From positions 1 to 64,000 of the forward strand of contig JAAFIV010000024.1 of the NCBI GenBank assembly GCA_013298775.1: a DNA stretch of 64,000 nt, in the 5' to 3' direction. Shown here piece after piece: positions 1 to 9,088 of the stretch. The stretch's first letter is position 1. The number at the start of each line of letters is the position of its first letter. The notes below the pieces were generated by a model. It was not told where the DNA came from, did not search any database, and saw only the letters and a list, made by a program, of their open reading frames with translations. Made by a program: the position numbers and the translations under genes. Origin of the DNA: Ignavibacteria bacterium. GTDB lineage: Bacteria; Bacteroidota; Ignavibacteria; Kapaibacteriales; UBA4661.

Positions 1-40
1 GCATCTTAAAAAATGCTCTTTCATCAGCAATTTCCAATCC

Positions 41-114
41 GAATTTCAACTAGAAAATAGCTTGTTTTATCCTCTGTTTTTAGAGGCTATTTCAACGAAT
101 TTCAACTAGAAAAT
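41..114. repeat. 18-bp direct repeat, two copies 56 bp apart
   Basis: GAATTTCAACTAGAAAAT occurs at 41-58 and again at 97-114. Between the copies lies a small hairpin (CCTCT...AGAGG, 71-85). The second copy ends about six bases before homology to the PQQ-propeller gene begins (near 121), so the repeat unit lies at the breakpoint that removed the 5' end of that gene. It could be the edge of a tandem or CRISPR-like array continuing to the left, but only two copies are in view and the flanks of the copies differ. Confidence 0.5.
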
Positions 115-954
115 GGACAATCTCATTTACTCACCGGGAAAACCGTGTGGAGGCAAAATATTGTTACTAATGCCGGATTTAATACGGATGGTGTTGCTGG
201 ACTTGGAAATCGTTTTCTCATTCACGGTTGGGATCCTATCTATTTCTCTGGATTTTCCCGAACAGGAAATATCATTACTAATCCGATTCTTACTCCCAAC
301 GTCCGAACTAATCACTCTTCAACTGCACTCTTCCTTAATGCAGCACCAAATACTATTCCTCAAGCTCAACTTAATGATACTATCGCAGTATTACCATATG
401 GTTCGCCTGTTGGTGAAACTGCTGGATTTATTACACTTTACAATCTCACGAAAAATCAAGAAATTTATACGAAAATTATGGTTGGCGATACTTCTGGTGC
501 GTTCAGTTATCCACCCCTAGTCCACAATGGTAAACTCTATTTCCCTTCAGGTGCATTTATCCTTTGCTTTGACCTCAAAACGGGCAACGAACTTTGGCGC
601 AGAAGTTTCGGCAGCATCTTCTTTCAGTCGGGACTTGTCATCTATAACAACAAAATCTACTGCAACAACAATGATGGCTTTTCTTACTGCATTGACCCTG
701 AAAATGGTAAAATACTTTGGCAAACACGCACCGCAGGTGGAGGCTCTCTGCCCTTTTTCTTAAATGGGGTGGTTTATTTTACCTCTGTCGCCAATGGCAG
801 GCTCTACGGGCTGGATGCCAACGACGGGAAAATTCTCATGAACATTGAAGACCCACGCGGTGGCATTGGCTTTCAGGATGTGGTTACGGGTATGGGTGAT
901 AAAATTTTTGCCGCTACGTACACCACACTTTATTGCTTCAAGGCGGCACGATGA
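61..954 (+). pseudogene. 5'-truncated PQQ-like beta-propeller gene
   Basis: The reading frame is open from 61 but has no ATG before the homologous region begins near 121. From there to the stop it parallels the intact gene at 1415-2605, lacking about the first 127 residues including the lipoprotein signal. The last ~400 bases are nearly identical to the downstream copy (both end ...TTYCFKA-R), whereas the middle is more diverged; this suggests recent gene conversion. PQQ-like propellers (repeats such as GLDANDGKIL) are typically periplasmic or surface-attached in lipoproteins. Without a signal peptide or start this copy is probably not functional, although a GTG at 145 could begin a 269-residue product. 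Confidence 0.75.
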
Positions 955-1415
955 CTGCACTACACACATATTCCAGCAGATGCGACGAAATCAAAGCCAG
1001 CTTTGAAAAAGGCAGCAAGTGGGTCAAAAACGAAGCCGATACTCACTGGGCGGTGGTCATCGGGGCGACAAAAGATACCACCGTTACCGTCTCCCGCATC
1101 GCATGGCCCAACCCCGCTATCAAGGAGCTGCCCGAACCCGACCCCAACGGCGACTACCCACGCGTGGACGTGCAAATCACCTACCCCATTCGCTTACCAA
1201 ACGACGGCATCGTGGGGGCGAATACCCAAGAAAGCCCCTTGGAACGTAATTGGAGATTCGGAAGTGGAACCTCTGGATTAAATCTCGATGCTAACAAGGT
1301 AGACCACTTTTCCCAAGCTAATCATCCCACCGTGAAATTACAACTTCAGAAAACTATGGATGGCACTTCTTCTAATTTACAAAAAGTTATAGATGCTTTC
1401 CGTGTGGAGAAATAA
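951..1415 (+). CDS. hypothetical protein, possible C-terminal alpha/beta-hydrolase fragment
   Basis: The ATG at 951 overlaps the stop of the truncated propeller gene (ATGA), and its own stop overlaps the next ATG at 1415 (TAATG), so the three genes are translationally coupled. The 154-residue product is rich in Pro, Asp and Asn and has no signal peptide. The segment NDGIVGANTQ followed about 30 residues later by DHFSQANHP resembles the Asp and His regions at the end of lipase-type alpha/beta hydrolases. The nucleophile elbow is absent, so if related it is only a fragment. The family is not recognised with certainty. Confidence 0.6.
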   Translation: MTALHTYSSRCDEIKASFEKGSKWVKNEADTHWAVVIGATKDTTVTVSRIAWPNPAIKELPEPDPNGDYPRVDVQITYPIRLPNDGIVGANTQESPLERNWRFGSGTSGLNLDANKVDHFSQANHPTVKLQLQKTMDGTSSNLQKVIDAFRVEK

Positions 1416-2605
1416 TGAAACTCTGGAAGTTACTTTTACTTGTTGTTGGATTATGTTGTCAATCATTTGCTTGCCAGCCACCGCCGACTCAGCCTCCTAT
1501 TACTATTGATACCATACCAAAACCGCTCTGGTCTCAAGCCAGAGCGGGCGGCGGCATCGCCTATGGCTGGTTTCCGCAATTTATTCATAATAATGCCCTG
1601 ATAACCTATAAGATAGGTCAGGGTGGTGCTATTTTCGCTGCCCTGAATATTATCACAGGACAAGAGATATGGTCGTGGAGTGACCTATTTACTAAGCACG
1701 AAGCAACAACTGACGGTGTACACGTTTTTGAGAACATTCTCATTTGGCGCAATGTTAGACGGGTATATGCTATTGATTTACTGTCAGGAAAAACAATATG
1801 GCGGCAAAACATTGTGAGTAATATAGGATTTAATACCGATTATATTGCAGGACTTGGTAACCGCTTTCTGATTCATACATGGTATCCGACGTATTTTACA
1901 GGATTTACTCGTACCGGAAACATTCATACGAGCCCAGTACTTACGCCCAATATCCGAACTAATCATTCTGCAACAACAATTTTTCTCAATGCCCCACCAA
2001 ACCTTCTACCTGAAGCTCACCAAAATGACACTCTTGCCATCTTACCATATGGTACACCAGTGGGGGAAAGTGCTAGTTTTTTTACCGTGTACAATGTAAC
2101 CCAAAATAAAGAGGTTTATACCAAAACCATTCCTGGTGATACTTCTGGGGCATTTAGCTATCCACCTCTTGTTCATAACAGCAAAATCTATTTCCCTGCA
2201 GGCGCATTTATTCTTTGCTTCGACCTTAAAACAGGAAACGAACTTTGGCGCAAAAGTTTCGGCAGCATCTTCTTTCAGTCCGGCTTAGTCATCTACAACA
2301 ACAAAATCTACTGCAACAACAACGACGGTTTTTCTTACTGTATTGACCCTGAAAATGGTAACAAACTCTGGCAAACACGCACCGCAGGAGGCGGCTCTCT
2401 ACCATTTTTCTTAAACGGTGTTGTCTATTTTACCTCTGTCGCCAATGGTAGGCTTTACGGACTGGATGCCAACGATGGGAAAATTCTTATGAACATCGAA
2501 GACCCACGCGGAGGCATTGGTTTTCAGGATGTTGTTACGGGTACAGGTGATAAAATTTTTGCCGCTACGTACACCACACTTTATTGCTTCAAGGCGGTAC
2601 GATGA
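1415..2605 (+). CDS. PQQ-like beta-propeller lipoprotein
   Basis: The 396-residue protein starts with a lipoprotein signal peptide (hydrophobic residues 5-16, lipobox SFAC with Cys at about 20), so it is predicted to be membrane-anchored outside the cytoplasm. The rest has repeated strands of the PQQ_2/WD40-like type: ALNIITGQEIWSW, AIDLLSGKTIWRQ, CFDLKTGNELWRK, CIDPENGNKLWQT and GLDANDGKILMNI, about five to six blades. No enzyme active site is evident; such propellers usually act as scaffolds or binding modules. It is the intact member of a tandem duplication with the truncated copy upstream. Confidence 0.85.
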   Translation: MKLWKLLLLVVGLCCQSFACQPPPTQPPITIDTIPKPLWSQARAGGGIAYGWFPQFIHNNALITYKIGQGGAIFAALNIITGQEIWSWSDLFTKHEATTDGVHVFENILIWRNVRRVYAIDLLSGKTIWRQNIVSNIGFNTDYIAGLGNRFLIHTWYPTYFTGFTRTGNIHTSPVLTPNIRTNHSATTIFLNAPPNLLPEAHQNDTLAILPYGTPVGESASFFTVYNVTQNKEVYTKTIPGDTSGAFSYPPLVHNSKIYFPAGAFILCFDLKTGNELWRKSFGSIFFQSGLVIYNNKIYCNNNDGFSYCIDPENGNKLWQTRTAGGGSLPFFLNGVVYFTSVANGRLYGLDANDGKILMNIEDPRGGIGFQDVVTGTGDKIFAATYTTLYCFKAVR

Positions 2606-2651
2606 TTACGCTTTTCCATATTATTTTCCAATCACACTACAAATCAAAACG

Positions 2652-3077
2652 ATGAGAAATACTTCTTTTTTTCACAAATGGTATGTAGCAATGCTCATAA
2701 TGACCATGTGTTGCTTCCTTGCGTCTTGTTCTACCACCCAGTCTATTCGCAACGTTTCGCTCACCAACGGCAATGAACGAACATTCAACCGTGAAATGAG
2801 CATTGTGCTTCCCGCACTCAGGCAGGCACTTGTAGAAGAGCAAATGACCATTGCATACGACAGCACGGTAGATGAAAAAACGCATATGATTGTTAGCGAA
2901 ACTCCTCCCAACGGATTTAGCTGGGGCGAGGTCATACGCGTTGTTGCCGTCAAACGGAGCGATAATAAAACAACGCTCTACATTATCACTGAACGGAAAA
3001 TGGCAACAAACATCTTTGCCAATGGAGATTATTCAACAAATCTCTTCTTCAAAATTGAACAGAAATTGCCCAAATAA
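2652..3077 (+). CDS. small lipoprotein of unknown function
   Basis: The start at 2652 is chosen because it gives a proper lipoprotein signal (MRNTSFFHKWYVAMLIMTM, lipobox FLASC); upstream in-frame starts would bury it inside the propeller gene. The mature part is about 120 residues of mixed alpha/beta character with no recognised motif. It follows the propeller lipoprotein by 46 bases and precedes another lipoprotein, suggesting a cell-envelope operon. Confidence 0.75.
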   Translation: MRNTSFFHKWYVAMLIMTMCCFLASCSTTQSIRNVSLTNGNERTFNREMSIVLPALRQALVEEQMTIAYDSTVDEKTHMIVSETPPNGFSWGEVIRVVAVKRSDNKTTLYIITERKMATNIFANGDYSTNLFFKIEQKLPK

Positions 3078-3134
3078 TCCTTGAATTCAAGCCCCCGTTG
3101 TTTCCTCCTTTGTTTATTTTTTCCACAAGACACT

Positions 3135-3536
3135 ATGCCCAAATTCTCTCGCTCCATTGCCCTTATCATCTGTTTTCTCCTCGCAGCAAACGTCTTGCTT
3201 TCCAGCTGTGCAACGATTTTGAAAGGAAATTACAGCACCGCAAAAATAGTCGGCATTCAACCAGAAGACAAAATCGAAATCTATAAGGACAGCACCCAAA
3301 TACCAGTGGAAATGCTTCAGGGAAAACCTGGTATAAAACTCCCTGCTCAAACCAGCCATATTCTTACGATTCGGTATAAAGGCGCGGAAAAACAATACCT
3401 CGCAAAGCAGGTTCCGGGCATCGGATGGGGTATTTTGAATCTCCTCTTTACTGGCTTGATAGGCTTTGTGATTGATGGCGCGACAGGCAATGCCAACGAG
3501 TTTGCCGATATTGTGATTGAAAACCCGTCAAACTAA
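3135..3536 (+). CDS. small lipoprotein with hydrophobic C-terminal loop
   Basis: The 133-residue product begins with a lipoprotein signal (lipobox LLSSC, Cys about 25). The central part (EIYKDSTQIPVEM...) looks like a small beta-sheet domain. A Gly/Leu-rich hydrophobic stretch (GIGWGILNLLFTGLIGFVIDG, about 95-115) resembles the membrane-insertion hairpin seen in some Bacteroidota envelope lipoproteins. No enzymatic motif is visible. The next gene begins about 30 bases later. Confidence 0.75.
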   Translation: MPKFSRSIALIICFLLAANVLLSSCATILKGNYSTAKIVGIQPEDKIEIYKDSTQIPVEMLQGKPGIKLPAQTSHILTIRYKGAEKQYLAKQVPGIGWGILNLLFTGLIGFVIDGATGNANEFADIVIENPSN

Positions 3537-3566
3537 ACAACGCAAGAAGTACCACAACCACCATTG

Positions 3567-5132
3567 ATGCTTCCCCGTGATAGTATGCCCAAACCCCGCG
3601 ACCAAGAAATCCCCTTCGTAACCGAAAAAGAGCGCGAACGCTATCTCGCACTCACCAGTTTTCATCTGGCAACCTTTCTCCGTTTTTGGATAAGCGTTGT
3701 GCTGATGGCATTTGCCGTGTATTTGCTTGTATTTATGCCGATTGCCAACCGCGCTTTTCGCTCGTTTCTCTCCTTCGCCAATGACCGCGCCCCGTTGGAG
3801 CAAATCATCATCGTCAGCCGCGATACCACCGCGCCGTTTGTCCGCACCTTCTGGGATAGCTTCATTCTCACCGCCGACCAAGAACGCGAAATCCGCTATG
3901 CACAAGGTGAGAAACTATCGTTTATTCTCGCCCACAGCATCACTCCGTGGATGGGCTTTAGCGAACAAGCTCCCGCCGATAAATTCTTGCTCTGGGTTCA
4001 AGCGGGCTACTACGACGCACCGTCCATAAAAAAAATAGAAATTGCCCGCGATTCCGCAAAAAAACGTGCAGACGGTGTTCCATCGGTAGCAATGGATACC
4101 TCTGCTCTTGGCAAACTCAGCTATCGGCAAGCACTGCTCTATCTGCACACAAAAATAGATGCCCTCGACCACCTCGCAGACAGCCTCTCTGCTGTTGCCG
4201 CGCCTTCTCTGCTCTTACAAGAAAAGCAACGATACAGGGATTCCCTCGAATACTGCACACAACACAAAGCACCTGCCTACCAAGCACAGTTACTCAGCGA
4301 AAAATTAGACCCCCAACGCTACCAAATACGACCTCTGCTCGCGCTCGGATGTCTGGCGGTCTTTTTCGGTATTCTGCTTGCACTCTTCGCCGACGCGCTC
4401 TTTTTGCGCAAAGGGTATGTTGGTAGAAAAATTGAGCGGGAAATTATTGCCACCATCAATACCCTGCGCCGCTTGCTCTCGCACCACGCTGGCACCACGC
4501 CCGAAACAGATATGTACGCGGTCATTCTCGACATGAAAACCGAAGAGTTACACCGCCTTGCCGAGCAGTACCGCTTACCCTTCGAGGATATTCTCTCGTT
4601 GCGCTCGGCAATTCTCTGGCTTTCCCCGCACAACAGGCTCTCGTATTGGTCGCGGGTGCGGAAGTTCGGTGCAGCAGTCCGATTTTATATGCATGCCTAT
4701 TTCAGCAATAATTACACAAATAATGTCTTGGGATTAGTCTATATTGGTGCTTCTATCTTGTTACTTATTATTGGTTTGCGCGGATTGAAATTTATTCCCG
4801 CCGAAAACCCTACGGGCATTCTCTTTGGCTTATCCATGGAGTTTTCTTTGCTTTCTGGCTATGCAATTTTAACGATGTTCACCAAAGAAGATACCAACGG
4901 CACGATTCAGTCCAATTCGCAAGAATATATGTTCAACAACCAAGAGCAGTATTTCTCCGCTCCCGCACACCAGGCATCTGGCTCAGAGTACCAGCATTTG
5001 TGGGATTCGCTCTCCCTGTTCCTCCATCGCTCGCTGGAAACAAACGTACCAAGCACTTCGGAGCAAGGTGAAACCACGATGACTTCCACTACTCCTTCTG
5101 CTACTCCTTCTGCTGAGAAAGGACGCGCATGA
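3567..5132 (+). CDS. multi-pass membrane protein coupled to the downstream ATPase
   Basis: About 520 residues. Predicted membrane segments lie near residues 35-55, 260-280, 415-435 and 445-465, and a charged soluble region with coiled-coil character lies between the first two. ATG codons at 3567 and 3585 are both plausible starts. The stop overlaps the ATG of the next gene at 5129 (ATGA), so the two proteins are probably made in equimolar amounts and act together. The Ser/Thr/Pro-rich tail (TPSATPSAEKGRA) is likely disordered. The family is not recognised. Confidence 0.75.
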   Translation: MLPRDSMPKPRDQEIPFVTEKERERYLALTSFHLATFLRFWISVVLMAFAVYLLVFMPIANRAFRSFLSFANDRAPLEQIIIVSRDTTAPFVRTFWDSFILTADQEREIRYAQGEKLSFILAHSITPWMGFSEQAPADKFLLWVQAGYYDAPSIKKIEIARDSAKKRADGVPSVAMDTSALGKLSYRQALLYLHTKIDALDHLADSLSAVAAPSLLLQEKQRYRDSLEYCTQHKAPAYQAQLLSEKLDPQRYQIRPLLALGCLAVFFGILLALFADALFLRKGYVGRKIEREIIATINTLRRLLSHHAGTTPETDMYAVILDMKTEELHRLAEQYRLPFEDILSLRSAILWLSPHNRLSYWSRVRKFGAAVRFYMHAYFSNNYTNNVLGLVYIGASILLLIIGLRGLKFIPAENPTGILFGLSMEFSLLSGYAILTMFTKEDTNGTIQSNSQEYMFNNQEQYFSAPAHQASGSEYQHLWDSLSLFLHRSLETNVPSTSEQGETTMTSTTPSATPSAEKGRA

Positions 5133-7453
5133 CTCAGGCACTTCCTACCGCGCTTCATCCTTTGCACAATGATTCGGAAGAAATGCAGCTTGTCCGCAGC
5201 GTCTATCAACGCCTTTGCACCGAAGGACGTGGGTTTACAGTGGTTATCACCGGAGCGCATCAATTCGGGAAAAGCAGTTTTCTTCGTAGGATTCGTTCTT
5301 TCATGGAAACCGAAAATAAGAAGCACACAGAACAACATGACAATACCTACCGCCCTGCGTATTTCTTGTACACCGATTGTCAGGAACTCCTCGGAACAAA
5401 AAACGTTACCGAACTCCAACCCTTCGGACCCTTTCGCAAAATTATTGACCAACTCGAACAGAAAGATTCCTTTTGGACTTTTACCTTTCGGACACAAGGA
5501 AAATTGGTGATTGATGTGCTGTGGAACACTCTTGGTGCGAAACTGCGTTCTGGAGGCGAACTTCCTTTTAAAGACACCGTCAATAGACTCCATAGAACGT
5601 GCTATGATTTTTTGTTAAAAATTCGTTCCAACAAGAAATCAGAACCTTATGGCAATCTTGATAAATTCTTTGCTGCGTTTGAATCCCGCACCGCACTCAC
5701 AGCTAGCGAAAATCTAATGGAGAAAATTGTTCAGTCATTATGCGCTCTTGCTAAGGCGCATCCGATAGTGCTGATATTCGACAATCTTCATGCCTGCGAT
5801 TCACAAACGCGCGATTGCTTTCGAGAAATAGCACAATATCTTCATCTTCACCCAGACACGCCGCTTGTACTGATATGCGCTTACAATGAAAACGACGTAA
5901 ACCGAGATAAATCCCTCATTTCCTTTGAGACCTACCGCGATATTCTTCGCCATGAAGAGTCCTCAAAGCATATCGAATTACGCAAATTTACGACCACCGA
6001 CATCGAACAAATCCTACACCAACGCTGTGCAGAAGCGGGAATTACGCCCAGCAAACCGACCACAACGCTGCCCGAAATCGCACGGATTCTTGCCGAAAAA
6101 ACCGATGGAAAGCCCGGAACATTCTTTCGCTTTCTCGAAGATACAAACCTCTCCTCGCTGCTTCAGATGGAATACGCAAGCATTGAAGCGACGTTACCGC
6201 AAAATGTCCGCGCAGTGTACCGTCATAAAATTGAATCCTTGAGCGACCACGACCGTTTGCTGATGACAATTGCTTGCGCCGAAGGAGAAAAGTTCACGCT
6301 GTATTTACTAGCAAAAATGCTTGGTAGCGAGATATTACCGCTTGTTCAGCGATTGCGTCTGGTCTCGTGGCAAACCGAACTTATCAAAAGTACAGGAACA
6401 ACCCACAAGTATAATCTGACCACCACCGAGTATGAATTTACCGATGGCGCATTCTACGATTATTTGGAATCGTTGTTGGAATATGAAGAACGGCAAATCC
6501 TTCATCGGCAATATGTTACGCACCTCAAAACGCTCTTTGATTCCGCCCCTTCTCGCACCATTGCGCAAGAGGAAATCGCCCCGTTTATTGCCCTTCACGC
6601 CGAAGCCTGTGAGGATTATGCAACCATGCAAACCATGTTGTACCATAGTATGCAAGCCAGTGCTAATCTTGGTGCTGTGGAAGAAACCGAACGCTTGTAT
6701 GAAGCATATATCCAGGCGGCAGAAGAGCATCCAGAGTACGTTACACCGAAGGAATACGCGCTTGTTCAGCAAATACATAAACAACTGCATACGCAAAGCA
6801 GCATCCTCATACCAGACGATGAGCAACAGCAAACACTCCACACAAATTTCGACGAGAGCGAGTACGCAGAACAAGCAGCTGCAGAGAATGAAGACTCTTC
6901 GCCGCAACACGCCAAAAAAACGGAGGAAATGCTCAAACTCTTAGGAAGTATTTCGTTTCTCGATGCACAGGCGCACGTGCAAAAAATGCTTCGTCATCAA
7001 GAATTCATCGGAGCAAAAATATTTGTAGAAGAGTATTGGGAACGCTTTGAAGCGGTGCTGATGCCCGAAGAAAAAAGCCAATGGAACGCGCTCTCTGCCC
7101 TCGTGTACTTGCACCTGAATCAGATGTTGTTGGCGGTCGCAACATCCGAACAAGCTCGCTATTATGCCGAGATGGTCAAAAAACCAGAAACGCTTTGTCT
7201 CGCGCTGAATATCGGGGCGGTCGTGGCAATGCGGCAGGGAGAGTACGAATCCGCTCTAGCTACCTTACAATCTGCCTTTGCCATAATTGCCAGTGAAAAT
7301 ATTCCCCGTGAATATGAACTGCTCCTCACGGAAAACCTCGTCGAGTGTCTCCAACGCTACGAGCCAGAGAAAATGGCGGCAATGATTCACGCCTACCAAG
7401 AATGCGCACAAGATTTACGGCGGAGCATTGGCACAGCCGCCGTTTTTTCATAA
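5129..7453 (+). CDS. AAA-type ATPase with C-terminal TPR-like repeats
   Basis: The 774-residue protein has a P-loop at residues 42-50 (GAHQFGKSS) and a Walker B strand at 212-220 (HPIVLIFDN). These are followed by a lid/winged-helix region (about 290-420) and a helical C-terminal half resembling tetratricopeptide repeats. This is the layout of AAA_16/STAND-like signalling or regulatory ATPases. Translational coupling with the membrane protein upstream suggests it works at the membrane. A terminator follows at 7553-7587. Confidence 0.8.
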   Translation: MTQALPTALHPLHNDSEEMQLVRSVYQRLCTEGRGFTVVITGAHQFGKSSFLRRIRSFMETENKKHTEQHDNTYRPAYFLYTDCQELLGTKNVTELQPFGPFRKIIDQLEQKDSFWTFTFRTQGKLVIDVLWNTLGAKLRSGGELPFKDTVNRLHRTCYDFLLKIRSNKKSEPYGNLDKFFAAFESRTALTASENLMEKIVQSLCALAKAHPIVLIFDNLHACDSQTRDCFREIAQYLHLHPDTPLVLICAYNENDVNRDKSLISFETYRDILRHEESSKHIELRKFTTTDIEQILHQRCAEAGITPSKPTTTLPEIARILAEKTDGKPGTFFRFLEDTNLSSLLQMEYASIEATLPQNVRAVYRHKIESLSDHDRLLMTIACAEGEKFTLYLLAKMLGSEILPLVQRLRLVSWQTELIKSTGTTHKYNLTTTEYEFTDGAFYDYLESLLEYEERQILHRQYVTHLKTLFDSAPSRTIAQEEIAPFIALHAEACEDYATMQTMLYHSMQASANLGAVEETERLYEAYIQAAEEHPEYVTPKEYALVQQIHKQLHTQSSILIPDDEQQQTLHTNFDESEYAEQAAAENEDSSPQHAKKTEEMLKLLGSISFLDAQAHVQKMLRHQEFIGAKIFVEEYWERFEAVLMPEEKSQWNALSALVYLHLNQMLLAVATSEQARYYAEMVKKPETLCLALNIGAVVAMRQGEYESALATLQSAFAIIASENIPREYELLLTENLVECLQRYEPEKMAAMIHAYQECAQDLRRSIGTAAVFS

Positions 7454-7552
7454 TACGCAGGAAAGCTCTTCTTGGCGATTATTCCCGAAAGCGTTCAGGA
7501 TATACAGCTTATCTGGGTTTTCTTGGTCACCTATTCATCAAGGCACATAAAA

Positions 7553-7587
7553 AAGCCCATTTCGTTATGAATGGGCTTGTCGTTTTT
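7553..7587. terminator. bidirectional intrinsic terminator
   Basis: A 9-bp perfect stem (AAGCCCATT, 7553-7561, with 7570-7578) is followed by a T-run on the + strand and preceded by an A-run that serves the opposite strand. It separates the convergent ATPase gene and the leftward GNAT cassette; the stem overlaps the stop of the latter's second gene. Confidence 0.85.
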
Positions 7588-7774
7588 GACGTGATGGTGT
7601 TTGCTGCGGTGAGCGTTTCGGAAGCGGCGCACTTTTCCGCGTGGGAAGAGCAGGAAGCGCGTGAGCAGCGCGGTATCGCGCAATATACTCGCTCACTTCG
7701 CGGTCTTCTTCTTCGGTTGGTTGGCGATGCTCTACATAGAGAACAACACCTTCAGGGTCTTTGATATAGCCCAT
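7565..7774 (-). CDS. small partner protein of GNAT-like cassette (left copy)
   Basis: The 69-residue protein has an N-terminal block (PEGVVLYVEHRQPTEEED) shared with the right-flank protein at 56038-56220 (PEDVALYVEQRQPTEEEE), followed by a basic, Pro-rich tail. The start at 7774 is supported by that conserved N-terminus and by an upstream AAGGAA. It lies 10 bases after the GNAT-like gene on the same strand. The acidic head and basic tail fit a small DNA- or protein-binding partner, perhaps an antitoxin, but this is inference from gene order only. Confidence 0.75.
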   Translation of the reverse strand: MGYIKDPEGVVLYVEHRQPTEEEDREVSEYIARYRAAHALPALPTRKSAPLPKRSPQQTPSRQKRQAHS

Positions 7775-7784
7775 ACACTGTTCC

Positions 7785-8291
7785 TTATTTTTTGCTGAAA
7801 TATTGTATGATAAGGCGTTCCGCCGCCGTTGGTTCAATAATCATGCGCGTTGATTGACCGACACGCTCTGCGCCTAGTGTTCGCTCGTAGTGTCTGAGAA
7901 GTTGCGTCTTGGCAAAAAACGTAACGAATCCTTCGTATCCTTTATCCCGCGAGAGCTTACACGCAAAGGCAAATAAATTGCCGCCAACGCCCTCGTACAC
8001 TTTGTTTTTGCCGATATTAAAGTACGCATTTTCCACGAGATTCACAAAGATATGGTCACCTCGGTCGGAAAGGCTCACCAAACCTTGAATCACGCTTGGA
8101 TTCTTGGCAATTACGAGTTTGAACACCTCAAATGAGCGCATCTCCACTAACCAATCAAACGACCATCCTTTTTTTAAAAGCGGTTTGTCGTGAGCAGTGA
8201 GCGCATGAAGCTCTGTATCAAACACGTCGCCAGAAACGACGTTGGTGATAGAGTTCGTTAAACGGTCAATATGAATAGAAATTTGTTTCAT
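7785..8291 (-). CDS. GNAT-like acetyltransferase family protein (left copy)
   Basis: 168 residues. The central stretch FVNLVENAYFNIGKNKVYEGVGGNLFAFACKLS and the later HYERTLGAERVG resemble the acetyl-CoA-binding strand-loop-helix and C-terminal strands of GNAT-fold proteins. A paralogue in opposite orientation lies at 55510-56022 with the same gene partner behind it. The start at 8291 is fixed by the shared N-terminus (I-ID-LTNS). A -7 promoter element lies only 4 bases from the ATG, as in the other copy, which predicts a leaderless mRNA. The substrate is unknown. Confidence 0.7.
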   Translation of the reverse strand: MKQISIHIDRLTNSITNVVSGDVFDTELHALTAHDKPLLKKGWSFDWLVEMRSFEVFKLVIAKNPSVIQGLVSLSDRGDHIFVNLVENAYFNIGKNKVYEGVGGNLFAFACKLSRDKGYEGFVTFFAKTQLLRHYERTLGAERVGQSTRMIIEPTAAERLIIQYFSKK

Positions 8292-8295
8292 CTTG

Positions 8296-8328
8296 CAAAT
8301 ACACGAAATTTTTTCCGTATTGTCAAAA
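8296..8328 (-). promoter_or_regulatory. FCB-type promoter abutting the GNAT-like gene (left copy)
   Basis: On the minus strand TTTG (in TTTTTTGACA) is followed after 20 bases by TGTATTTG, one mismatch from the Bacteroidota -7 consensus TAnnTTTG. CAAG and then the ATG at 8291 follow directly. The spacing to the start codon (4 bases) is the same as in the right-hand cassette. Confidence 0.6.
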
Positions 8329-8336
8329 AACCACAC

Positions 8337-8462
8337 CGAACTGTGAACTGAGCTTCCCTCATTTTTTGGACAGGTAGTGTAGATAATATTTCTGCACCAT
8401 ATTTGTTCAAAAAGGAGAACATTATGGCGAAAAATCGCATACCGCACAGTGCAGAGTTGAGG
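8337..8462 (+). mobile_element. remnant of an IS3-family insertion sequence (left end and first codons of orfA)
   Basis: TGAACTG...CATTTTTTGGACA at 8342-8372 has the look of an IS3-family terminal inverted repeat. After about 50 bases a good ribosome site (AAAAGGAGAAC) precedes an ATG at 8423 (in TTATGGCG), opening MAKNRIPHSAEL, very like the start of IS3-family OrfA proteins. The frame then runs into unrelated sequence and stops. The rest of the transposase and the right end are absent, so this is an inactive scar at the left prophage junction. Confidence 0.55.
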
Positions 8463-8543
8463 TGTAACCCACTTTTTTGATATGCCTCTTGTATTCAACG
8501 ATGAAATATTGTAACTTCGTGCTTCATCTTTTCGCTTCGCTTT

Positions 8544-8738
8544 ATGGCATTCTGGCAGAACAATATCCCTCCTTTTTCGACGCTTCTCGAAACACGCAAA
8601 ATGCTTGCTGAGTATGGATTGTGCTACGCAGAACGTTCCGACCTGACCCCGCAACGCTGGGTCTCGCTCGTGCGTCCTGTTGTGCGGGGAACTGTGTCCG
8701 TGTACACAGCACCCGTTGTTCAACAGCACAAAAAATGA
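8544..8738 (+). CDS. small hypothetical phage protein
   Basis: A 64-residue protein (MAFWQNNIPPFSTLLETRK...) of unknown function. In a circularised phage genome it would fall between the portal-MuF gene and the prohead protease. Its stop overlaps an ATG at 8735 and lies 3 bases before another ATG at 8742. No family is recognised. Confidence 0.5.
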   Translation: MAFWQNNIPPFSTLLETRKMLAEYGLCYAERSDLTPQRWVSLVRPVVRGTVSVYTAPVVQQHKK

Positions 8739-8741
8739 GTT

Positions 8742-8993
8742 ATGACGACCCAACCCCAGTCTTTTTCGCCTTCCGAGGCAAAAAGTACGGCAACAAAAAC
8801 ATCTCTTGCGGAATCACAAGAGAAATGTTATCTTCGCAACAAGCCAAACGATGACCGCACAAACGAAGGACGTATTGATGTACGCACCTTGCGGAATCGT
8901 GTTCGCGGCAAACTTGAAAACGCCGATTTGTCCGACCCCGCAACAGTTGTGCTTTTGGAAGCAACAGCGCGGATGTGGCACTTGACGAAGTAA
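8742..8993 (+). CDS. small hypothetical phage protein
   Basis: 83 residues, basic in the middle, with a plausible helical C-terminal half (IDVRTLRNRVRGKLENADLSDP). An alternative or additional small frame starts at 8735 with an ATGA overlap (MSYDDPTPVFFAFRGKKYG..., to 8854). Both readings look protein-like in part, so the true arrangement here is uncertain. Three hairpins follow before the protease gene. Confidence 0.5.
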   Translation: MTTQPQSFSPSEAKSTATKTSLAESQEKCYLRNKPNDDRTNEGRIDVRTLRNRVRGKLENADLSDPATVVLLEATARMWHLTK

Positions 8994-9088
8994 CACGAAC
9001 ATTCCTCCCACGCCCCACGACGTTTTTACGCACGGCGGCACGGGAAACATACATATCTCCCACGCAGAGACACTCTCTTCAGAATATG

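Noticed and set aside
41-114. CRISPR array at the window start
   Set aside because: Only two copies of an 18-bp repeat are visible, the flanks differ and no cas gene is in the window; kept as a direct repeat only.
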